From the NCBI GenBank assembly GCA_023159155.1, contig JAJNNX010000030.1, positions 1-64,000 on the forward strand: DNA of 64,000 bases. Reading direction: 5' to 3'. This document shows, piece by piece, positions 12,201-23,004 of this stretch. This DNA comes from Ustulina deusta. Taxonomy: Eukaryota; Ascomycota; Sordariomycetes; Xylariales; Xylariaceae. Position 1 is the first letter of the stretch; every line of letters begins with the position of its first letter. Made by a program: the position numbers and the translations under genes. Below the pieces are notes generated by a model. The model saw only the letters and a list, made by a program, of their open reading frames with translations. It was not told the origin of the DNA and searched no databases.

Positions 12201-14692
12201 TTTTAGAAAATATTGCAATATTTTTTGTTTAAAATAGGCCAAATATAATACTTAAATATTTAAAGTACTTTTTATATATATTAAAAAAAATAATATTATT
12301 ATTAATAAAGCAATAACAAAACTGCAAAAATAGTTAAAACTACCTATTTATATATCTTTAAATATACCCAGGTATATTATAAAACTTTATAAAAGCTACG
12401 TTTAACTTTTTTATATTTTAAAAACTAATAATTATAAATTTATTTTTAAAATCTAAATAGACTTTGAACTAATAAAAAAAACTAGTTATATTTATATAAA
12501 TAATATAACGTTCGTTTAACAAACTGCTAATTATTTCCTTTTATAAAAAAAAAAAGTAGTTATTAAAAATAGTAACTTTATTAAACTATTATAAGTTAAT
12601 AACTATTTAGCTTTTATTTATACTATATATTTTTTTTTAAATAATAAAAATAAAATAAACAAAAAAATTAGCTTGTTTATTTATTCTATACAACCTATTT
12701 TATAAAATTTATTATATATTATATTAAGGATTTTTATATTACAATAATTTAAAAAATATAATTATAAACTTTATTTTATTTTTTATTAATTATTAATAAG
12801 TAAAATCTTAAATTGCTAACCTAAAAAAATATTTATTTTATTTTAATTTTTTTAAATATTGTAAGTATTAATAATTTTAGTAAAATTTGCAGCTTTAGAG
12901 GCTTTTTTTGCATAGATATAAATTCCTTTTTTAGTTACTTTTTTAAAAAGATTTGCTAGTTTTTTTATATTAAAAGTAATATATATTTCCAAAATCTTAA
13001 GTTTAAATAGCTTGTTTAGTATTAGCATATAACTATTATAAATTAGTAATATATTTATTTTTTTTAATTATATTAAATATAACATTAGTAAAAAGAATAT
13101 TTATTATATATATTTTGTTTGCTTTAAGGATTTCTATTATAAGCATTTGCTAAGTTTTAAAAACACCCAAGGTATATTTTTTTATAGTTTTTATAAAGGT
13201 TATTATAAATATTATCTAACTAGTTAACTTATTTATATTAACTATTATATTTGCAAAAAAAAAGGTATTAGTTATAGTTGTAGTAATAATAAGTAATATA
13301 TTAAATTTAGTGTTTATAGGAATTATTAAGTTAGTAGTATTAAAAGACCCTAATTTTACTACTTTAGCTAGTAAGGTAGCAAGGGCTATAGCTGCTACAG
13401 CTAGCGCTATTATTACTAATTTTTACGAACTAATATAACTTTTACTATTTTAGTTCTTATAGATCTGCCCTAGCTTAGTACTTTTATTAATTTTTATTAA
13501 TATTATAGCATTGTTTACTACTAGTATTATATATAGTATCTTTATATCTAGCATAGTATTTATAGTATTTTTATGTATAACTATAAAACAAAAGCTATAA
13601 TCGGCAGGTAAAGGCTTATAGTCCACTTAAATATAAATATTTTTGCTACTTTATAATATTACCTTTTATATATTTACTACTTATTATATATATTTATAGC
13701 TATATATTATTATATTAAACATAATTATAAAATTATTAAGTTTATAAAAAGTAATAGTGCTATATTAGTAATTAATTATTGCAATATAAAAAAAAATTAT
13801 TTTTAATAAATATACCTGGCTATAAATAGTTATTAATAACTTAACCTTTTTTTATATATAATATAATAAAAAGTTTGCCATTTTTGTTTATGCTATATAT
13901 ATAAAACTTAAATTTGGCCTATATTATTAAAATTACTATAGTATTTTTAATAATAATTATTTTACTTTTATGCTTTTTTATAATATATTTAAAAGTTTTT
14001 AAATAAGATTAGCTAATAATAATTTTATTAATTTTTAAATTATTACAAACTTTTATATTTATTTTTATTAAGATTAGCTAAGCATTAAAGTTTAAATACA
14101 TATAATTTAAACTAAATATTTTATTATATAAGTTAATACTAAGAGCAGCTATAACAAAAACATTAGTATTTAATATATGTAAAGCTTTATTTTAAACAGT
14201 AATAGTTACAGTTTTAAATACTAGCTTATAGCTAAAAATATTTTCCGGCTTAAAAACTACCTTGTTTTTAATATATAAGCAAATATATAGGTACTAAAAC
14301 AATACGTTATATAAAAGGAATTCTTAGGCACAATATCTATAAGTATGTTAAGTAGGATTAACTAATAATTAGGTATTAATTTTAGCTAATTTTGCTAATT
14401 TAACCTTTAATTAGTAATAGCATAAGTAAAGCTTAAGCATTGCTAATAATTCATATTCTTTATAATAGCAGTAGCAAATAAGTACTAAGTTAAATATATA
14501 ATAAAAAGCACTACTATAATAGCTAAGCTAAGTATTAAAAAAAATAATCTTTTTTTACTGCTAAACTATATATTAATAAAATATATATAGTTATAGCCTT
14601 TATTACGCTATATATTTTTTTTGCTTTTATTATAATTGCAATTTTTATTATGCTTTTTGTTCTAGCTATAATCATAACGCCGGTTACATTCT

Positions 14693-14781
14693 TAACTACT
14701 ATTATAATAGCAGTTTTAACTATTATTATAATAACAATCCTAACTATTGTTATAATAGCAATTCTAACTATTATGATAATA
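14693..14781 (-). repeat. 24-bp imperfect tandem repeat inside element F gag region
   Basis: About 3.7 units of 24 bp, each starting TAACTATTATTATAATA, at 14693, 14717, 14741 and 14765. On the coding (minus) strand each unit encodes eight residues with a Cys-Tyr-Tyr-Asn core. The repeats were probably part of a low-complexity gag segment before decay. Confidence 0.6.
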
Positions 14782-15704
14782 CGTTTTTTGATCTTAATCC
14801 TATTAGTTCTTTGCTTATAAATCTTTATTACTCCTTCTGCTATATTAAAAATAAAGTTTGTATTAAAAAAAATTATTTAACTTTTAATATTTTTTGCTAT
14901 AATAATAGCTATAATTATAGTAGTCTAAATAGCAATCTAGATAGTTGTTCTAATAAAATAGTTTTAAAAATTAAAGCATTTTTATTAAAAAAGTATTAAT
15001 GCTATTTAATAAGTACTTTATTTAAAGTTTTATATTTAAATATTGTTTTTTAGTTTTACGTTTTAACCTATGTTATGCTTTTTTGATTTTTTTTATATAA
15101 TTTTTAAGGTTTTCTTTTTATTTAAAAGTATAAATATAATCTATAATAGCTTTTTTTTATTAATTACAAATATTTTTTATAATTTTAATCTAATTAAAGT
15201 TATTTTTTACTCGTATATTATTAGCTTTAGTATAATAAAACTTATACTATATATATTAAAAAAAATATTATAGTTTTTAGCTATATTGTAAAAAATAAGC
15301 TTTTTTTTTAAGAATTTTTAAGTAGCTTAACTAATATAGATTTTAAAACATTTTTTTAAATGTTTTATTGGTAGCCTAATTTTAAAAAATCAAAAAGTTT
15401 AATATTGCAAAATAATTATTTTATTGTTTTATTATAATAAAACTGATTTTGCTAATAAATAGTTAAACAAAAATATAACTTAGCTATTTTTTAATCTGCT
15501 TATTTTTAGTATAATATTAATATAATTAATAAAAAATCAACATTAGTATAAATAATATTTTTTTTATTAGCTATAACCTTTTAATTATTAAAGTTATTTT
15601 ATTTTAGATTAAAAATATTAATATTATTATATTTAAGTTTAAGCGTTTTTTTTTTAATAAATATTAATTTAGCGCTAAAGGTATTCCTTTTTAGCTAGTA
15701 TTTG

Positions 15705-15761
15705 CTATTATTATTATTATTATTATTATTGCAGCAATTAAGGTTGCTATTATTATTATTT
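15705..15761 (-). repeat. TTA trinucleotide microsatellite
   Basis: Two runs of TTA (ATT) repeats flank a short unique spacer, GCAGCAATTAAGGTTGC. On the minus strand in register they encode Asn runs, which fits their position in the gag part of element F. Confidence 0.6.
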
Positions 15762-16844
15762 AGTTTTAGAAGATCTAAAAGATCTCTACCTAATATTTTG
15801 CATATTTTAGGCTTTTTTTTATAGCTAGGTTGCAGCAAGGGAAGTATTAGGGTTATAAAGTTAGGCATAGCTATATTTACTATAAACCTAATGCTTAGTA
15901 TAAGCTACGCAAGTTTTGCTTTTAAAACTAATACTAAGTTTTATATAGCAAATATTTTTATTAAATTATTAAACTTTTTATTTATTATATATAATATATT
16001 TATAGATTGTTTATACTAAATATAAAATTTATTAAATTTTTAATAAAACGTTTTAATATTTTTATATATTAACAAAATATTAAAGTTAATTTTTTAAAAA
16101 TATTTAATACAAAAGCTTACTATTTTTTTATTAAACTTAATATTTTTTATATAAAGGTTAAACAATAAACTTATAGTTTTTAATATTATTTAAAAACTTT
16201 ATAAGTTATAAGAACTACTATATTTGCTTAGGTCTAAACCTAGCAAAAGCTTATTTACTAAATTTATTATATTATTTAGTAAATATTTTAAAAAATAAAA
16301 ATTACTAAAACTAAAAATAAACTAGCTTGCAAATAGTATAAAATAAATAATATAAAATAAACTATATATAAAAAATATAATAAAAAAATAAAATTAAATA
16401 AAATATTTTATTAAAATAAATTACTAAATAAAATATATATATTTAAATTAGCTAATAAGTACGCTTTAATTAATGTTTTGTTTAATATTTTTAAAAATAT
16501 TTATAATATTTATAAGTTTTTTTAGTATTTCTAGTTATTATATATGATATAACTTTAATAACTAATTAATTTTTAAAATATAAAAGTATTATACTAAGCT
16601 TACTTTTTAGCATTAAGCCTATTTGCAAGTTTTTATAAAAATATATATAAAATATAAAAATCTACGCGTAGCTTAGCAGTTATATTTGCCTAAATAATAT
16701 AAAATTAATAGTACTACTATAGCTTATAAAATATAAAGTATTAGTTTGCTACTTTTAAAAAAGTATTTTTATAACTTTATAAAATTAAAAAAAACAGTAT
16801 AATATAATATTTGTAATAAAACAAAGCGTAGTAAAGTACTACTT

Positions 16845-16986
16845 TAATAAAAAAACTAATAAGTATATAAAAAAAAATAATAAATTAAAAAAGAGTAGGT
16901 GCGTAGTAAAATAGTAGAAGGTCTAATATATCTATGTGCGAGGTCCCACTCATAGGAGTACAGGCCACCTAGTGTGGACCTGTCCT
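16845..16986 (-). repeat. Element F 5' LTR, part 1
   Basis: Corresponds to positions 1 to about 142 of the LTR at 9026. It starts TAATAAAAAAACTAATAAG (RIP-altered) and ends GGACCTGTCCT, where Copia element E interrupts it. GTCCT (16982-16986) recurs at 22934-22938 after E, and the LTR then continues with AACTTGGGGCATAGG. Confidence 0.88.
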
Positions 16987-17157
16987 TGTCAGATTTGATG
17001 GGGTAAATTAGCTATCTTTTGGAACCCCGTTAAATAGATTCTCCACACACACCTAATTTATATAGCATGCAGAAAACTCTGCAATAGAACATAGAACAGA
17101 ACAGATTAGTAATAATTATTAATATAATTATTTAATTGGACTTGCTTATATCTAACA
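16987..17157 (+). repeat. Element E 5' LTR
   Basis: 171 bp, TGTCAGATTTGATGGGG to CTTATATCTAACA. The LTR ends form the 8-bp inverted pair TGTCAGAT and ATCTGACA, the latter read from the right LTR. The GGAACCCCGTTAAATAG and CATGCAGAAAACTCTGCAA stretches are shared with 22763-22933 and, inverted, with 63699-63869. Confidence 0.92.
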
Positions 17158-17176
17158 ATTAAGAGTTTTATTTGCA
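17158..17176 (+). other. Element E primer-binding site (tRNA-Lys half-molecule type)
   Basis: Directly after the LTR comes ATTAAGAGTTTTATTTGC. The undamaged TRIM at 43500 has ATTAAGAGTCTCATACGCT at the same place. The complement of the latter contains TGAGA CTCTTAA T, i.e. the anticodon 5' stem and CTT-containing loop of a tRNA-Lys. Priming would start in the anticodon loop region from a 5' tRNA half, as known for copia with initiator tRNA-Met. In E most differences are C-to-T. Confidence 0.65.
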
Positions 17177-20100
17177 AAAATACTACTTCCCAAGGGCTAA
17201 TATAAGCAACCAAGTAATATTATAGCTTTATTAGTAATTAATAAAGCCTTATTAGCTAAGCTAAAGGATTATATACTTTAGAACAAAATATTTATTGCAA
17301 AAGTAGTATTTTTTAATTTATAGGAATACCTTTAACTAAAAGAACAAACGCTATAAATACTATTACTAAAAATATTTAAATTTAAGGATTATTCCAAACG
17401 TATAACTAACCGATTAATATGCTTTTAATTAACTACTACTTTTTAAAACAAAAAAATTAACCTAAATAGCAAACCTACAAGTATTCTTAAAATAATAAAG
17501 GATAGTAAAAAAGCCTACTAAATTAACTAGAGTTAATATATTACAATAAAAAAAAACTATAAGATCTACTGAAAATATATTGCTAATTTTATAGCATAAA
17601 TGATTAAAACTGTTTTTTTAAACTATATAAGGACTATTTTTTAATCTATTAATACTATTAACAAATAGTATAATAGACTTAGAAACTTTAGCTAATATTT
17701 AGGGGTAATATAACAATTATAAACAAAGGTTTAATACTAATAATATATAAAAAAAAAAAATAAGCTATTAAAAGATTTTGGTATATAAGTAATATATTAA
17801 AAAGCTATAATCTTTATTGCTTTTAAATATAGAATTACTAAACTGAATAATATTAATTATTTAATAATAAACCTAGAAATATGCTTTAAAAAAGTCCTTA
17901 AGAACTAGATTATTATTTTTTAAATAATTAATTAATTAATAATTTTTAATAATATACTAACCTATTAAAAAATAATAACTAATTTAAGGAGTAAAGCAAG
18001 TTGCCAAGCAATTATATATTGGCTAAATATACATATTAATAAAAAAGCGTTTTTAGTACTATATAATAATAAAAGTGCTAGAAATGCTATAAATAATGCT
18101 AAAAAGGTAGAAATATTTTTTAATAATTAATAAGTTTTTTTTTAAGGTAGAAGCAGAGGTTAAAGCTAAAGTGGCTATAGACCCCGTAGCAATAGAAGTA
18201 ATAAAAGCAATAATAAACAATTTTATATTAATTTATAAATTTATAGTTTAAATAATTACGTTTGCAAAAGCTATTTAAGCTTTTATTATATAACAAAATA
18301 TTATTATTTTTTTTTAGAGTTAGCTTTAAATAATTTTTATTTTAGCCAAATTATTGCTAAGCTAATATAGGTTAACTTTAATACTAATAAAGAACTAAAA
18401 AAACTTATTAATTATATATAAAAAAAAAAAAGGCAAAAATTAATAAAAATAAGTTGTTTGCTTAACTAGAACAAATATTAATATGGTTTGTTTTTGCTAT
18501 TGGTAAGGAGTTAGAAAGTAAAGCTATATATAAACTAAAAAACTTAACTATTTTAAATTTTGGGATTACTTTATATATATTTAATAAGATTAGTAGATTT
18601 AATAATCTATAAATAGTATTGCTAAAAAATAGAGTATATATAGAAAATAGGATTATATTTATATTTATATTTACAAATATTAATATATATGTTTAAGGGC
18701 TTAAAGGATTTATAATTATAAGATTATATAATGTAATTTATTGTTTAATAATAGCTTGTAACCTAGTGTTATTCCGGGTACTTTTAAAACAAAGCTTATA
18801 TTGGGATATAAAACTAGTAATAATAGTACTAAAACAATAGGATAGATTAATATTTTGCTGTTTTTAAGATTAAGACTACTAGTTTATATTAAAATATTTA
18901 TTATTTAATATAGAGAGGAGTACTTTTTATATATAAAGAAATAAACTAGTAGCGATGATTTTAAGGCCTATTTCGAAGGCTGATTTATATTAGTAGTATT
19001 TTTGTTTAGGCTACCTAGGTGCTGACGCTTTTTATTATATAATGGTATAGATTAAAGGGGTAAAGTTACAACAATTTCTAAAGAACAAAATATATATTTT
19101 AGATTGCGAGGCGTATATTATAGCAAAAATATAATAGTAAATCAATAGATTATTTTAAAATTGCTTAGTAAAGCTAGGAATATAGCTAGCTATAGATTTT
19201 TATGATTATAAAGAAGGTTATAATTTAGAAAATTTACTAATGTTTATAATAGATTAATATTTTGGTTTTAGTTTTAATTACTATTTATATAATTAAAAGT
19301 TTCTAATATTAATCAGAGCTTTAGAAAACTTAGTAAAATATTTGTAGGTTTACTATAATACTATTGTTTAAGTTTTTAAATATAATAATAAGCTCCTAAA
19401 GCATAATAACCTTATTGAATATTTTAAACAATAATATAGCATAGTTTTTAAGCTATATGCTTTAAATATATAAAGTTAAAACAGTAGTGCTAAGCGGGCT
19501 AGCAATATTATTAAACATAAGGCCAGGGCTATAAGGACTGGGTCTAAGCTACTTATTACTTTTTGGACTAATATTGTAAAAACTGTTATATATTTATATA
19601 ATTATATATTAAAGTAGATATATTAATAGCGAAGCCCATACAAAAAGTTTTATATTTATTTTTTTAACTAAGATAGTATTATGATTATTTGCTATCGACC
19701 TAATTTATACTATTTATGCATATATAGCTATAGGGCATATGTAATAACTATAGAAGCCAAGCTAAAGAAAAAAAAACTTAATAAATTAGATCTTAAGGCC
19801 TAAATAGGCTATTTTATAAGCTACTAATCTTTTAATATATATTATATATAGATCTTAGTAATTAATATTGTTATATTTATTAGAAATATTATATTTAATA
19901 AAAAAACTATATTTTTAAGCAATATTAATAAGCTAAAAAATAATCTTTTTAAATAAAAAATTAATAAAATTATTTAGTTACTATTTAAGATAGATATTAT
20001 TAAACCTGATTAGTTAAGTAGTACCCTAAAAGCTATAGCTAATTAAAAACTAAAAAATATATATTCTATTAAAGGCAAAAATAATGCTGCTATTATAAGT

Positions 20101-22340
20101 ATACTAAAAAATAAAAAAAACGTAACCTATAAATATTTTATATTAGATAAAGTAATAGAGTTTAATTAATTTTATATAAATGTTTTCTTTTTATTATATT
20201 TTTTATTTTTTGAATTACTATAATTAACTGTTTTTTTTATAGCTATTATAAGTAGCTTTTATTTTTAAAAACCCTAGAATGTTGTAGCAGACTTTAATAA
20301 ATTAAAAAGTACTGCTATTAAAGACCCTGATTTATAAAGACCCTGGAATGTTATAATAGACTTTGTTAGATTTAAGGACTTTATTTTTAGATTTGGAATA
20401 TTATAGTAAAATTTAAAGATTATAGAACTGGGGGAATAATATTAGAAGGCATTAAACCGCTATATATAAACTTTAATGCCTTAGTAGGTATATTTAGTAC
20501 TTTTTTTTATACTACTATTATTTTTTAGGAAAGCTGCTAAAAGGCTATGTTTTTAAACAGACGCTTAAGCGTTTTAGAAAGTTAAAATAGCATGGTAATA
20601 AGTAAGGCTACAAGGGCTAGATTATTAAAACAATTTATTAGCTATTTTGTTAGTAAAAAATCAAATTATAATTAAAAAATCTTATATATACTAAATAAAA
20701 ATAAAAAAATTTTTGAATAAAAGGTTGCTAAAAAGCATAAAATTTATTAAAAAGATTTATTACTACTGCTAAAGTTTTATAAGGATTTTAAGTATTACTT
20801 AATAAGTAAAAGGTTTAAAAGGGCTAAAAAAGATTATTTTAAAAGCTATTAAAAAATAGAGTTATGGACTAAGGTTAGTACTTACTTAACTAGAGGAAAG
20901 CTAATACTTGGGTATATATAGGTATATGTATATAAGTTTAATAAGTATGGCTACTATATAAAGTGCAAGGCATGGTTAGTAGTGCGAGGTGATTAGTAGC
21001 CTTAATTTAGTACTGAGACTATATATGCGTTAATTTTTACTAGAAGGTTATTTAGGACTTTTATTGCAATAGTAGCTAAATTTAACTTTGAACTAAAGTA
21101 ATATAATATTATTAATGTGTTTATTAACGCAAAGTTTAATAAAAAAATATATATAAAAATGCTTTTTAGCTATTGTAAGCCTTAGATTATATTATAGTTT
21201 AATAAAGCTTTATATAGCTTAAAAAAGTTATTTTTGCTATAGTAAAAAGAGCTTATATTAATATTTAAAAAAATGAGATATTAAGCTATACTATATGAGC
21301 TTTGTTGCTACGTTTGTAACGGAGTGCTAATCTTTATATATATAGATAATATTATTTTTGCTTATAAGAAAGATTAGGAGCTTATTGCTAAAAGAGCTAT
21401 TAAATAGCTTTAAATGGCTTATTAGTTAATTAGTAGTAATGACTTACAATGGTTCCTAGGTGTTAAAGTAATTAGAAATTATTAATAAAAACTAATTTGG
21501 CTGTTTTAAGCTTTATATATTAAGAAAATCTTTAAGCTAAGAATTATTTATTTAATTTTTTTATTTACCCCGATAGGATAAGCTAAACTAATGCTTTATA
21601 ATAGTTTTGCTACAAAACAAAAATATATTTATATTAATAGAAAGTTGGGTTAGTATTATATATTGCTATAATTATTTAACTTAATATTATGTTTAGCGCG
21701 TTAAAATTTTTAAGATTTTTTGTTAACCTTAGGCTTTAATATTATAACTTGGTAGATTGCCTGTTTAGCTACTTTAAAAGTATTTAGTACTATTTGTTTT
21801 AGTTTAGAAGCAGAAATAATTTTAAAATTGTAAGCGATATATTGTTTGCAAATAATATATTAAACCGAAAGAGTTTATAAGCATATATAATTAGGCTATT
21901 TAGAGGAGTTATTGGGTAGTGTATTAATAAATAGGATATAGTGACTATTTTAACAATTGAGGCAGAGTTGTTAGTATTGGCATAAGCTACAAAAGAGGCT
22001 ATGTTTGTGAGCCAATTGATTAAGGAACTAGGTATTATACTAGATACCTAACATATTACTATTTAGTATAATAATAAATAGATTATTGGGCTAGTTATAA
22101 AAAAAATAATTATATTACGAACTAAATTTTGTTATATAGATATTTATAACTATTAGTTATACTAAAAAGTTAAAAGAAATATTTTAAAAGTTATTTATAT
22201 AGCTATAAAAGATATGATTATGGACAAGCTTATAAAAGCGTTAAGTCTAGCGAAATAGAGTGATTTTTTAGACCAATTAAGGGTATATAGTACTTATAAA
22301 TATTACTAAAATAAAAGATTAAAGAACAAAAGTATAAAAG
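17177..22340 (+). pseudogene. Element E gag-pol, Ty1/Copia type, RIP-inactivated
   Basis: Gag and protease would occupy about 17.2-18.9 kb but show no motif I can name. The integrase C-terminal part reads RPNLYYLCIYSYRAYV at 19696-19743, followed by a degraded YLVGY-type block. Reverse transcriptase starts near 20970 with VVRGD. It includes NKALYSLKK near 21200 and a catalytic box reading FIYIDNIIFAY at about 21332-21364, where YVDD is expected; one aspartate is mutated. RNase H reads ATKEAMFVSQLIKELG at about 21985-22035. In-frame stops are nearly all TAG or TAA at Gln or Trp positions. Non-functional as it stands. Confidence 0.85.
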
Positions 22341-22613
22341 ATCTGGAAGCTTTGGAAGACTTACTTATAGGAGGTGAATCGGACTATTTAGGGCTTTTAT
22401 GGCCCTAATTAGGCAAACAGTACTTAATTGGCTAAAATTGGCTAAAGTGGCTAGATTAGCTTAAATTAAGCTAAATTGTTTAAATCTGAGGAGATCTTAG
22501 CAATAATATACTATTAATTAGTTAGATTATATAACCTCCTATTATATTAATAAGCCTATATATATTATAATATTATAACTACTACTATATAAGAGATAAG
22601 AAAAGTACTATAG

Positions 22614-22692
22614 GCTTTAGTAGTATAATAGCAAGTATAGTAGTTAATAGTTTATTATACTATAGATCCTAGTTTAAGTCCGGGCTAAGGCG
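22614..22692 (+). other. tRNA-like sequence in the 3' region of element E
   Basis: A 78-nt block whose ends GCTTTAG (22614-22620) and CTAAGGC (22685-22691) can pair as a 7-bp acceptor stem with one G-T pair. It has an A-box-like TAGTATAATAGC right after the 5' stem and a B-box-like GTTTAAGTCC; copy E' has GTTCGAGTC. The T-arm CCTAG...CCGGG has one mismatch explained by RIP. The anticodon region is about six bases too long for a normal tRNA and I cannot assign an anticodon. It may be a captured tRNA relic or a structured RNA element. Confidence 0.5.
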
Positions 22693-22753
22693 TTATTTTT
22701 GGCATTTTTATTAATAATATTATATATAGAAAAAGCTTATATAAGCTGTTTCT

Positions 22754-22762
22754 AAAGGGGTA
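22754..22762 (+). other. Element E polypurine tract
   Basis: AAAGGGGTA immediately precedes the 3' LTR. The same string, inverted as TACCCCTTT, follows the minus-strand LTR at 63869, so it is conserved in both copies. Confidence 0.8.
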
Positions 22763-22933
22763 TATCAGATTTAATGGGGTAAATTAGCTATTTTTTGGAA
22801 CCCCGTTAAATAGATTTTTTATATATACTTAATTTATATGGCATGCAAAAAACTCTGCAACAAAACATAGAACAGAAGAGATCAGTGATAATTATTAATA
22901 CAATCATTTAATTGGACTCGCTTATATCTGACA
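22763..22933 (+). repeat. Element E 3' LTR
   Basis: 171 bp starting TATCAGATTTAATGGGG (TG to TA by RIP) and ending CTTATATCTGACA. It is followed by GTCCT, the second target-site copy. The last half matches the 5' LTR well; several CACACA bases of the 5' LTR read TATATA here. Confidence 0.92.
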
Positions 22934-22999
22934 GTCCTAACTTGGGGCATAGGCCACTATTTAAGGTTGCTAGTTCGAGCCCCCTATAGGTCTCTATTA
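22934..22999 (-). repeat. Element F 5' LTR, part 2
   Basis: After the GTCCT duplicate the F LTR resumes with AACTTGGGGCATAGG and ends GGTCTCTATTA at 22999. It holds the better preserved B-box-like string GCTAGTTCGAGCCCC. TTTTT (23000-23004) closes the insertion of F. Confidence 0.88.
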
Positions 23000-23004
23000 T
23001 TTTT

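Larger units (their letters stand above)
9229..16844 (-). pseudogene. Element F gag-pol, Ty3/Gypsy type, RIP-inactivated
   Basis: Integrase is the clearest domain. Minus-strand reading around 10865-10805 gives IDFILFLPLVK, the start of the integrase core. Around 10523-10460 it gives AYYLQKNN followed by a TIKIA stretch, the degraded form of the AYHPQTDG...NQTVEIA block. The distance and order fit a Gypsy integrase. Sequence between 9340 and 9660 would be the polyprotein C-terminus. Reverse transcriptase should lie at about 11.3-13 kb, but I could not pin its catalytic box. The right part (13.2-16.8 kb) is gag by position and encodes Asn/Tyr/Cys-rich repeats. Open frames such as 9460-9654 (plus) and 12012-12242 (minus) are fragments or shadows of this dead gene. 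Confidence 0.65.
16987..22933 (+). mobile_element. Element E: complete Ty1/Copia retrotransposon
   Basis: 5947 bp with 171-bp LTRs (16987-17157 and 22763-22933) and the 5-bp duplication GTCCT. It is on the plus strand, with a primer-binding site after the left LTR and the polypurine tract AAAGGGGTA before the right one. The domain order integrase, reverse transcriptase, RNase H is that of Ty1/Copia. RIP damage is milder than in the surrounding Gypsy copies, so long stretches of pol translate readably. This agrees with its being the innermost insertion of this nest. A second copy on the minus strand starts at 63699. Confidence 0.92.
9026..22999 (-). mobile_element. Element F: Ty3/Gypsy retrotransposon, interrupted by Copia element E
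   Basis: F measures about 8.0 kb once E (16987-22933) is removed. Its LTRs are 9026-9228 and 16845-16986 plus 22939-22999, flanked by TTTTT. Pol motifs read on the minus strand, so the interrupted right LTR is the 5' LTR. The LTRs are unusual in holding blocks that resemble tRNA-type RNA polymerase III promoter boxes. Internal identity of the two LTRs is clear over the stretch GTAGAAGGTCTAATATATC and over CCACCTAGTGTGGACCTGTC. Confidence 0.85.

Noticed and set aside
22614..22692. A functional tRNA gene
   Set aside because: The anticodon region is too long and no anticodon can be assigned; RIP-type changes break the T stem. Reported as tRNA-like only.
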